From CAWEHQ01 sp051001995 (GTDB lineage: Bacteria; Actinomycetota; Thermoleophilia; Solirubrobacterales; Thermoleophilaceae), in assembly GCA_051001995.1 (NCBI GenBank), contig JBPCMT010000006.1:1-8433 (forward strand): a stretch of 8,433 bases of DNA. Direction: 5' to 3'. This document shows, in pieces, positions 1 through 6,108 of the stretch (position 1 is its first letter; each line of letters starts with the position of its first letter). A program made the position numbers and the translations under genes. Below the pieces are notes generated by a model that did not search any database, had not been told where the DNA came from, and saw nothing but the letters and a program-made list of their open reading frames with translations.

Positions 1-1409
1 ACGGCCCGCGCGACGAGTGCGGGGTGTTCGGCACCTACGCTCCCGAGCGCGAGGTCGCCCGGCTCGCCTACTTCGCGCTCTACGCGCTCCAGCACCGCGG
101 CCAGGAGTCGGCCGGCATCGCGACCGCCGAGAACGGCCACATCATGACCTTGCGCGACCTCGGACTCGTCTCGCAGGTCTTCGACGAGCCCAAGCTGAGC
201 GCGCTCGCCGGGGACATGGCGGTCGGCCACGTCCGCTACTCGACCACCGGGTCCTCGGCGTGGGAGAACGCCCAGCCGATCTACCGCTCCGATCGCCGCG
301 AGGTCGTGCTCGCCCACAACGGCAACCTGATCAACGCCGTCGAGCTCCACTCCGAGCTGCGCGAGCAGGGCGTCAGCTTCCGATCGACCTCGGACTCCGA
401 GATCATCGCCGCGCTGATCTCCACGCACCCGGCGGACGCGATCGAGGACATCCTCGAGGACGTGGTCCCGCGGCTCGAGGGCGCGTTCTCGACCGTCGTC
501 ATGACGCGCGAGGGCGTCGTCGCGTTCCGCGACGGCGCCGGTCTGCGGCCGCTCTCGCTCGGCCGCCTCGAGGACCGCTACTGCGTCGCCTCCGAGAGCT
601 GCGCCTTCGACATCATCGGCGCGGACCTGATGCGCGAGGTCGCGCCGGGGGAGATGGTCCTGCTGGCCGACGGCGGCCTCGAGACGCGGCAGCTCGTCGC
701 GTCGGATCGGCGCGCGTTCTGCGTCTTCGAGAAGATCTACTTCGCGCGCCCGGACTCGATGCTCGACGGCAACCGCACCCAGGTCTCGCGTCGCAAGATG
801 GGCGAGATCCTCTGGCGCGAGGCGCCGGTCGTCGCGGCCGACGTGGTGATCCCGGTGCCCGACTCGGGCAACCCGGCGGCGGCGGGCTACTCCAAGGCCT
901 CGGGCATCCCTCAGGACGACGGATTGATCAAGAACCGCTACGTGGCGCGCACGTTCATCCAGCCCGGGCAGGAGCTGCGCCGCCACGGGCTGCGGCTGAA
1001 GTTCAACCCGATGCCCGAGGTCGTGAGCGGCAAGCGCCTGGTCGTGGTGGACGACTCGATCGTGCGCGGCAACACGACGCGTCAGATCGTCCGCATGCTG
1101 CGCGACGCCGGCGCCGCCGAGGTGCATATGCGGATCTCGGCCCCGCCGATCCGCCATCCATGCCACTACGGCATCGACATGTCCACGACGCAGGAGATGG
1201 TGGCCCACGGTCGCTCGGTCGAGGAGGTCGCGGCCGAGCTCGACTGCGACTCGCTCTCCTACCTCTCTCTCGACGGGCTCTACGAGGCCGTGCGCGGCGG
1301 TCGCGATACCCACTGCGACGCCTGTTTCACGGGCGACTACCCGCTCGAGCGCACCGAGTCTGCCAACGGCAAGTTCGCGCTCGAGGAGCTGGCGACCGTT
1401 CAGGCCTAG
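1..1409 (+). CDS. purF: Amidophosphoribosyltransferase (glutamine PRPP amidotransferase), 5'-partial
   Basis: Catalyses the first committed step of de novo purine synthesis: PRPP + glutamine to 5-phosphoribosylamine. It is a cytosolic Ntn-hydrolase glutaminase fused to a type I PRTase. The frame is open to the left edge and reads ...GPRDECGVFGTY, so the gene begins upstream of the window. The first in-window GTG (24) lies after the catalytic Cys (codon 18-20) and cannot be the start. Family knowledge says a short propeptide is removed to expose this Cys as residue 1. Other glutaminase motifs seen are HVRYSTTG, AHNGNL and TSDSE. The PRPP loop VVVDDSIVRGNTT lies at about 1041-1079. Cysteines at 720, 1161, 1314 and 1323 (CVFEKIYFARPDS, PCHYGID, HCDACFTG) match the 4Fe-4S ligands of B. 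subtilis PurF, so an iron-sulfur, processed enzyme is expected. It ends at TAG 1407-1409, facing the transporter gene convergently. purM, a common downstream partner, is absent. Identification is secure. Confidence 0.97.
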   Translation, partial: GPRDECGVFGTYAPEREVARLAYFALYALQHRGQESAGIATAENGHIMTLRDLGLVSQVFDEPKLSALAGDMAVGHVRYSTTGSSAWENAQPIYRSDRREVVLAHNGNLINAVELHSELREQGVSFRSTSDSEIIAALISTHPADAIEDILEDVVPRLEGAFSTVVMTREGVVAFRDGAGLRPLSLGRLEDRYCVASESCAFDIIGADLMREVAPGEMVLLADGGLETRQLVASDRRAFCVFEKIYFARPDSMLDGNRTQVSRRKMGEILWREAPVVAADVVIPVPDSGNPAAAGYSKASGIPQDDGLIKNRYVARTFIQPGQELRRHGLRLKFNPMPEVVSGKRLVVVDDSIVRGNTTRQIVRMLRDAGAAEVHMRISAPPIRHPCHYGIDMSTTQEMVAHGRSVEEVAAELDCDSLSYLSLDGLYEAVRGGRDTHCDACFTGDYPLERTESANGKFALEELATVQA

Positions 1410-1417
1410 CGAAGGCC
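1403..1417. terminator. Possible weak bidirectional hairpin at the purF/MMPL junction
   Basis: GGCCT (1403-1407) and AGGCC (1413-1417) form a perfect 5-bp inverted repeat with a 5-base loop spanning the purF stop codon, inside the only gap between two converging genes. No T-tract follows on either strand, so it does not meet the usual intrinsic terminator pattern. A stem this short arises often by chance in GC-rich DNA. Confidence 0.2.
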
Positions 1418-1432
1418 GCGCCGACCCGCCCC

Positions 1433-3559
1433 TCAGGCGCCGGCCGGCCGCGGCTCGCGCTCGCTCAGCCCGAAGCGCTCGTGCAGGCGCCGCAGCGGAC
1501 GCGGGGCCCACCAGTTCCAGCGTCCGAGCAGCTCCATCAACGACGGCACGAGCAGCGCCCTGACGATCGTCGCGTCGATCAGTACCGCGAGCGCTGTGCC
1601 GATGCCGACCTGCTTGATGAAGATGATGTCGGAAGTCGCGAACGCGCCAATCGCCACGCAGAAGAGCAGCGCCGCAGCGGTCACGATCCGCCCGGTGCGC
1701 TCGAGGCCGATCGCAACCGCCTCGGAGTCCGAGGCGCCGCGGTCGCGCGCCTCCTGGATGCGGGAGAGCAGGAACACGCCGTAGTCGGTCGAGAGGCCGA
1801 AGGCGACGGCAAACAGGACGAGCGGCTGCGTGGCCTCCAGCGCGCCCTGGCTCGTGTAGTCGAGCAGGCCCTCGAGCCGGCCGTCCTGGAAGATCAGGAC
1901 GAGGACGCCGAACGCCGCGCTGAGGGTGAGCACGTTCATCAACAGCGCCTTGAGCGGCAGGACGAGCGAGCCGGTCATCAGGAACATCACGAGCAGCGTC
2001 GCGCCCACGACGATCGCGAGCGCGAGCGGCATGTGCGACACGAGGCTCGCCTTCAGGTCCACGAAGTCGGCGGCCCGGCCGCCGGCGGCGACCGGGAACG
2101 GCGCCTCGAGCGCGCGCACGTCGGCCACGACCTCCTCGCTCGTCTCCGTCAGCGCGCCGCTCTCGGTGTTGACGTTCACGAGGCTCAGGCCGTCGCGGAC
2201 CGGCTCGGGGGCGGAGACGCTCGCCACGCCCGGAAGCTCGCGGAGCTCGCGCGCGAACCCGGCGAGCTCCGGCGATCGGTCGGCGCCGGCCGCCACGTAG
2301 ATCGGGTCGGTCTGGGCGGGAGCGAAGTCGCGTTTGAGCGCGTCGTCGACCTGACGCGCGCTCGCGCTCGGCGGCAGGACGCTCGCATCGACGGCGGTGA
2401 ACTCGATGCCGAGGAAGGGGACCCCCAGCGCGACCAGCGTCGCCGCGCTCGCGATCGCGATCCGGGCGGGCCGGCGCATCACCGTGCGCGAGAGCCGGTA
2501 CCAGAGGCCGGACTCCGCCGGGCGCGCGTCGCGCGCCGCGGCGCGCTGGAGGCGGCGGGGCGCGAGCGAGTTCACCCGGCGCCCGAGCAGGGCGAGCACC
2601 GAGGGGAGCACGACGAGCGCCACGAACGCGGCGATCAGCGCCACCATCACGCCGCCCAGCCCCATCGAGTAGAGGAAGCGCTGGGGGAAGACGAGCAGCG
2701 ACGCGAGCGCCGCGGCGACGGTCAGCGAGCTGAAGAGCACGGTCCGCCCGGCGGTCGTGAGCGTCGCGCGCAGCGCGGCGGCCCCCGGCCCATGGCGCTC
2801 GATCTCCTCGCGGTAGCGCGACACGATGAACAGGCTGTAGTCGATCGCGAGCCCCAGGCCGAGGCCGGTCACGAGGTTGAGCGCGAAGACCGAGACCGAG
2901 CCGAGCTCGCTGGCCACGCTGAGGCCGAGGAACGTGAGCACGATCGAGAGCCCGCCCACGAGCAGCGGCAGCAGCGCGGCAACGAGCGTCCGAAAGAACA
3001 GGAACGAGAGCAGGAACAGGATCGGGAAGGCGAGCAGCTCCGCCCGGGCGAGGTCCGCGGACACCTGCTCGTTGACCTGCGGGTCGGCGATCGCCTGGCC
3101 TCCGAGCGTCACGCTCGATTCCCCGGCCAGCCGCTCATCGAGCGTCTCGGCGGCCTCCTCGGAGTCCGCGCTGGGGTCGAAGCCGACCGTCAGGTAGGTG
3201 GAGGCGCCGTCGCGCGAGATCAGGGCGGGCCCCACCTCGCGGTGGCCCAGCACGCGGCTGACGTCTGGAGCGGCCTCGATCTCCGCCCGGATCCGGTCGA
3301 CCTCGTCGCGCCCGGCGGCCGAGCGGACCGGCTCTCCCGGCGCGATCAGCGCCACCACGTCGACCGACGGATTGACTCCCGCGCGCTCGAGCCGCTCGGT
3401 GGCCCTGACGCTCTCGGTGGCCGGGTCGTCGGCGCCGTAGGGGTCGAGCTTCTCGGCCACGCCGCCGCCGAGCGCGCCGGCCGCGATGCCGGCCGCCACC
3501 GCCAGCACCAGGACCCAGCGAGAACGGCGGTGTGCGAGTGAAGCGAGGGCGGCGAACAT
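1433..3559 (-). CDS. MMPL family (RND superfamily) membrane transporter
   Basis: A 708-aa inner-membrane protein with the duplicated MMPL layout. TM1 is at about 14-33, then an extracytoplasmic domain (34-173), TM2-6 (about 174-325), TM7 (about 365-384), a second extracytoplasmic domain (385-509) and TM8-12 (about 510-676). The C-terminal MELLGRWNWWAPRPLRR is typical of the family. GLAIDYSLF (D240-Y241) and GLSTDYGVF (D592-Y593) fall in TM4 and TM10, where MmpL3 carries its proton-relay Asp-Tyr pairs (D256-Y257, D645-Y646). This supports proton-driven export. The protein is shorter than mycobacterial MmpL3 and has no long cytoplasmic tail. The ATG at 3559 lies 3 bases after the padR stop with a strong ribosome site, so the two genes are probably co-transcribed and PadR-controlled. 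The substrate cannot be read from sequence; lipids, hydrophobic drugs or pigments are options. Family call is secure, function is not. Confidence 0.93.
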   Translation of the reverse strand: MFAALASLAHRRSRWVLVLAVAAGIAAGALGGGVAEKLDPYGADDPATESVRATERLERAGVNPSVDVVALIAPGEPVRSAAGRDEVDRIRAEIEAAPDVSRVLGHREVGPALISRDGASTYLTVGFDPSADSEEAAETLDERLAGESSVTLGGQAIADPQVNEQVSADLARAELLAFPILFLLSFLFFRTLVAALLPLLVGGLSIVLTFLGLSVASELGSVSVFALNLVTGLGLGLAIDYSLFIVSRYREEIERHGPGAAALRATLTTAGRTVLFSSLTVAAALASLLVFPQRFLYSMGLGGVMVALIAAFVALVVLPSVLALLGRRVNSLAPRRLQRAAARDARPAESGLWYRLSRTVMRRPARIAIASAATLVALGVPFLGIEFTAVDASVLPPSASARQVDDALKRDFAPAQTDPIYVAAGADRSPELAGFARELRELPGVASVSAPEPVRDGLSLVNVNTESGALTETSEEVVADVRALEAPFPVAAGGRAADFVDLKASLVSHMPLALAIVVGATLLVMFLMTGSLVLPLKALLMNVLTLSAAFGVLVLIFQDGRLEGLLDYTSQGALEATQPLVLFAVAFGLSTDYGVFLLSRIQEARDRGASDSEAVAIGLERTGRIVTAAALLFCVAIGAFATSDIIFIKQVGIGTALAVLIDATIVRALLVPSLMELLGRWNWWAPRPLRRLHERFGLSEREPRPAGA

Positions 3560-3562
3560 CGG

Positions 3563-4126
3563 TCAGCCCCTTTCGGCGGCGGTCTGGATCTCCTCGGCCA
3601 GGCGGCGCTCCGCGCGCTTGCACCACTCGACCTGGAAGTCCTCGTAGGCGATCCCCCACTCGAGCGTGAGGTAGGGGAAGCGAACGCCGTCGCGCTCGCA
3701 TCCCGCCCGAGCCTCGGGCTCGATCGCTCGCAGCTGCCCGGCGATCCGCTCGTGCTCGGCGCGCAGGCGGCGGAGCTGCGCGAGCTGCTCACGTGGGGGA
3801 AGGGCGTCGGAGAAGAACAGCTTCAGGACCCCCTCGTGGCGCAGCTCGAGGTGGAGCGGGTCGTCAGAGGTGAGCCACTCGGTGAGCGCCGCCTCGCCGG
3901 CGCCGGTGAGCGAGTACGCGCGCCGCCGGCGCCCGTCGGACGCGTCGTCCTCGCCCTCGATCAGGCCGAGCTCCTCGAGCCGCGCGAGCTCGGGGTAGAT
4001 CTGCCCGTAGCTCGCTGCCCAGAAGAAGCGCGTGGAGACGTCGACGAGGCTCTTGATCTCGTAGCCGGTGCGGCGGCCGAGCCTGAGCATCCCGAGGATC
4101 ACGTACGTGGTCCGGTTCAGCTCCAT
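3563..4126 (-). CDS. PadR family transcriptional regulator
   Basis: A 187-aa protein with an N-terminal winged helix-turn-helix (about 5-75) showing PadR signatures: YVILGML, TGYEIKSL, FFWAASYGQIYPELARLEELGLIE, and the wing GRRRRAYSLTGAGEAAL. The C-terminal half (about 92-180) is helical and charged (LRHEGVLKLFF...YLTLEWGIAYEDFQVEWCKRAERRL). It resembles the PadR C-terminal dimerisation domain (Vir_act_alpha_C type), so this is the longer PadR subclass. Such proteins usually repress an adjacent efflux gene until a small ligand binds. The neighbour here is an MMPL transporter starting 3 bases after this stop. The ATG at 4126 is followed directly by the family-typical N-terminus, and upstream lies an AT-rich promoter with palindromic boxes, the expected site of autorepression. 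No Shine-Dalgarno precedes the ATG, so a leaderless mRNA is likely. The ligand is unknown. Confidence 0.93.
   Translation of the reverse strand: MELNRTTYVILGMLRLGRRTGYEIKSLVDVSTRFFWAASYGQIYPELARLEELGLIEGEDDASDGRRRRAYSLTGAGEAALTEWLTSDDPLHLELRHEGVLKLFFSDALPPREQLAQLRRLRAEHERIAGQLRAIEPEARAGCERDGVRFPYLTLEWGIAYEDFQVEWCKRAERRLAEEIQTAAERG
3567..3574 (-). promoter_or_regulatory. Ribosome binding site of the MMPL gene inside the padR 3' end
   Basis: On the minus strand GAAAGGGG sits 7 bases before the ATG at 3559, within the last codons of padR. It fixes the transporter start and suggests independent strong initiation on the shared mRNA. This contrasts with padR itself, which has no visible Shine-Dalgarno sequence. 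Confidence 0.7.
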
Positions 4127-4134
4127 GTATCGGG

Positions 4135-4163
4135 ACGATATATCAGATAGATATATCTGTCAA
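4135..4163 (-). promoter_or_regulatory. padR-MMPL operon promoter, probably giving a leaderless mRNA
   Basis: On the minus strand, a perfect -35 box TTGACA (4163-4158) is followed by exactly 17 bases and then TATCGT (4140-4135), which fits the actinobacterial TANNNT -10 pattern. Only 8 bases separate this -10 from the A of the padR ATG (4126), so transcription would begin at or within about two bases of the start codon. No ribosome site is present, consistent with leaderless translation. Of these 29 bases 21 are A or T, against very GC-rich surroundings. An alternative -10 is the extended element TG-A-TATATC (4145-4137) with a 15-base spacer; it would also start transcription only a few bases before the ATG. 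Confidence 0.65.
4137..4159. promoter_or_regulatory. Probable PadR operator (GATATATC boxes)
   Basis: Two copies of the self-complementary octamer GATATATC lie at 4137-4144 and 4150-4157, 13 bases apart. The second is the core of a 10-base palindrome AGATATATCT (4149-4158). CAGAT (4144-4148) and ATCTG (4155-4159) also form an inverted repeat with a 6-base spacer. The boxes fill the -35/-10 spacer and overlap the -10, so a bound dimer would block RNA polymerase. Palindromic AT-rich sites are usual for PadR proteins. Binding by this particular PadR is inferred from position. Confidence 0.55.
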
Positions 4164-4170
4164 GGACCGC

Positions 4171-4193
4171 CGCAGCGCGCTCGCGCAGCGCGC
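4171..4193. repeat. 10-base direct repeat in the padR-recQ intergenic region
   Basis: CGCAGCGCGC occurs at 4171-4180 and again at 4184-4193, separated by TCG. The GCGCGC parts can also pair as an inverted repeat across a 7-base spacer. No function is evident, and short GC-only repeats are common in this base composition. Confidence 0.35.
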
Positions 4194-4219
4194 GTAACGA
4201 TTCGGCGCAGTTTGCAACG

Positions 4220-4237
4220 AGCGGCCGACCGGCCGCT
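4220..4237. repeat. Perfect 7-4-7 inverted repeat upstream of recQ
   Basis: AGCGGCC (4220-4226) and GGCCGCT (4231-4237) are exact reverse complements around the 4-base loop GACC, about 36 bases before the annotated recQ start. It could be an operator or a hairpin in the recQ leader. A cytosine run follows rather than a T-tract, so it is not a standard intrinsic terminator. It does not resemble the GAAC-N4-GTTC LexA box. The rest of 4164-4272 shows no convincing -35/-10 pair for recQ. Confidence 0.4.
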
Positions 4238-4272
4238 TCGACCCCCCCTCGCTCGCCGGATCCGTCGTTAGG

Positions 4273-6108
4273 GTGGCGCGAGTGGACCTCGACGCGGCGC
4301 TGGAGCGACTATTTGGGCTGCGTCGCTTCCGCCGCGGGCAGCGCGAGGCGTGCGAGGCCGCCCTTGCGGGGCGTGACTGCCTGGTGGTCATGCCCACCGG
4401 GTCGGGCAAGTCGCTTTGCTACCAGCTCCCGGCACTGCTCTCGGACGCCCTGACGATCGTGGTGTCGCCGCTCGTGGCGCTGATGCAGGACCAGATCGAC
4501 GCGCTGCGCGCCCGCGGAGTCGGCGATCGGGTCGCGCTCGTCAACGCCCAGCAGGAGCCGGGCGCCAACGCTCGGGCGCTCGAGCGCGCCGTGGGCGGGG
4601 AGCTTCGCCTGCTCTACGTCGCCCCGGAGCGGTTCTCCAGCCCCGGGTTCGCGGAGCGGCTGCGCGCGGCCCGGATCGGGGCCTTCGTGGTGGACGAGGC
4701 GCACTGCGTCTCGCAGTGGGGTCACGACTTCCGGCCCGACTACTTTCGCCTGGCCGACGCCGCTCGCTACCTGGGCGCGCGCTCGATCATGGCCTCGACC
4801 GCGACAGCCACCCCGCGGGTGGCGACCGACGTCGTGCGGAGGCTTGGCCTGAGCGCCCCGCTGCGGGTCACGACCGGCTTCGACCGCCCGAACATCTCGT
4901 TCGCGGTGGCGCGCACGGCCGCCCACGAGAAGCGTCCGCTGCTGGTCGAGGCGCTCCGCGCGGAAGAGGCGCTGCCGGCGATCGTCTACGCCGGCACGCG
5001 CGCCGGCTCGGAGGAGCTCGCCGCCCACCTCGCGGAGGAGCTGGGCGAGGAGACGCTCGCCTACCACGCGGGGCTCGACCGCGGCGTGCGCGCCGCCGCG
5101 CAGCGTCGCTTCCTCGCGGACGAGGCGCGCGTGGTCGTGGCCACCAACGCCTTCGGGATGGGCGTGGACAAGCCGAACGTGCGCACCGTGGTGCATGCGA
5201 CGGTCCCGGCGTCGCTCGAGGCGTACTACCAGGAGGCCGGCCGCGCGGGGCGCGACGGGCGGCCGGCGCGCGCGCTGCTGCTCGCGGAGGATCGCGACAA
5301 GGCGCTCCACGTCCACTTCATCAAGCGCGACGAGCTGGAGGAGCGGGCGCCGGCGCGGTTCGTCAAGCGCCTCGCCGAGGCGTGCGATGAGCAGGGGCGC
5401 TACTCGCTCGACGCCGCGTCGCTGGCGCGCGAGCTCGGCCTGATGGCTGATGGCATTCGCGCGTTGGTCGGCCACCTCGCGCGCGCCGGCGTGCTCGAGC
5501 CCGCGCCCTCCGCGCCGGACCGCCTGACGGGGCGGATCGCCGGCCCGCTGGACCGCCGCGCGGCCGGTCTGGCCCGCGCGTCGGCAGCCGAGGGGGTTCG
5601 AACGCGCTGGCGGCAGTACCGCGAGGTGTGGGCCTACGTGGAGGGCGGCGCCTGCCGGCGCCGCGCGGTCCTGCGCCACTTCGGCGACCGCTCGCAACCG
5701 GTGCCGACGGGCCCATGCTGCGATGCCTGCGACGACGGGCTCCTGCCGGAGCTGCCGCCCCCGGACCCGCGCGCGCTCGCCGACCTCGACGAGGCGATCC
5801 TCTCGGTCGCCACCGGCGCGCGCCCGCGCGTCGGGCGGACGACCTGCGCGGAGATCCTCCACGGCGCGCGGACGCAGAAGATCGAGCGCAACTCCTACGA
5901 CGGGCTGCCGGCCTACGGCGTGTCGTCGGGGATGCGCCGCGCCGACATCCTGGCTCGCATCGATGAGCTGATCGGCGAGCGGCGACTCGTGACGAGCGGT
6001 GGCTCCTACCCGGTGCTCGGTCCGCCGCCGCGTGGGGGAGCTGTGGGCGGCCCCGGGGGCGGCGCAAACGGCCGCCGTACTCCCACGGGCCACGCGATCG
6101 GGTCGTGA
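4273..6108 (+). CDS. recQ: RecQ-family ATP-dependent 3'-5' DNA helicase
   Basis: A 611-aa SF2 helicase for DNA repair and recombination. Seen in order: Q-motif region FGLRRFRRGQREAC (14-27), Walker A PTGSGKS (41-47), DEAH (141-144) with the RecQ aromatic loop HCVSQWGHDFRPDY (144-157), STATAT (175-180), motif V VATNAFGMGVDKPNVR (289-304) and motif VI YYQEAGRAGRDG (318-329). A zinc module follows with C461, C482, C483 and C486, then an RQC-like winged helix (about 503-582, AEILHGARTQKIERNSYDGLPAYG). The HRDC domain of E. coli RecQ is missing, and a glycine-rich tail ends the protein. About 130 residues separate motif VI from the first zinc Cys, much more than in E. coli RecQ; this insert includes a helix-turn-helix-like segment (about 366-410). 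The GTG at 4273 lacks a good ribosome site. GTG 4282 is an alternative, and TAGGGT (4269-4274) could act as a leaderless -10 for it. The TGA overlaps the purN GTG. Confidence 0.93.
   Translation: MARVDLDAALERLFGLRRFRRGQREACEAALAGRDCLVVMPTGSGKSLCYQLPALLSDALTIVVSPLVALMQDQIDALRARGVGDRVALVNAQQEPGANARALERAVGGELRLLYVAPERFSSPGFAERLRAARIGAFVVDEAHCVSQWGHDFRPDYFRLADAARYLGARSIMASTATATPRVATDVVRRLGLSAPLRVTTGFDRPNISFAVARTAAHEKRPLLVEALRAEEALPAIVYAGTRAGSEELAAHLAEELGEETLAYHAGLDRGVRAAAQRRFLADEARVVVATNAFGMGVDKPNVRTVVHATVPASLEAYYQEAGRAGRDGRPARALLLAEDRDKALHVHFIKRDELEERAPARFVKRLAEACDEQGRYSLDAASLARELGLMADGIRALVGHLARAGVLEPAPSAPDRLTGRIAGPLDRRAAGLARASAAEGVRTRWRQYREVWAYVEGGACRRRAVLRHFGDRSQPVPTGPCCDACDDGLLPELPPPDPRALADLDEAILSVATGARPRVGRTTCAEILHGARTQKIERNSYDGLPAYGVSSGMRRADILARIDELIGERRLVTSGGSYPVLGPPPRGGAVGGPGGGANGRRTPTGHAIGS

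Noticed and set aside
17..3541. A 1174-codon open frame on the plus strand spanning purF and the transporter
   Set aside because: It is Arg/Ala/Gly-rich with no recognisable domain and lies out of frame with purF, then antisense to the MMPL gene. Long spurious frames are expected in DNA this GC-rich.
3135..3792. Overlapping minus-strand open frames across the padR/MMPL junction (3135-3701 and 3346-3792)
   Set aside because: They are out of frame with both recognised genes and are low-complexity Arg/Ser/Pro sequence. They do not suggest a frameshift, since both PadR and MMPL are intact end to end.
1433..4126. The PadR-MMPL pair as a toxin-antitoxin or defence module
   Set aside because: Both proteins belong to well-known regulator and transporter families, with no nuclease, toxin or sensor domain. 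An export operon is the simpler reading.
4171..4237. A CRISPR-like or attachment-site repeat cluster
   Set aside because: There is one 10-base direct repeat and one short inverted repeat only, with no regular spacer pattern, integrase or target-site duplication nearby.
3752..4271. Plus-strand open frames antisense to padR and running into the intergenic region (3752-4150, 4068-4271)
   Set aside because: No ribosome site or domain is seen, and they overlap the padR gene and its promoter.
4127..4272. A riboswitch, such as a purine-responsive element, in the divergent intergenic region
   Set aside because: No purine or PRPP aptamer core could be recognised, and the padR side leaves no room for a leader.
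4309..6093. A 594-codon open frame on the minus strand opposite recQ
   Set aside because: It mirrors a secure RecQ reading frame, has skewed Arg/Ala/His/Val composition and no motif.
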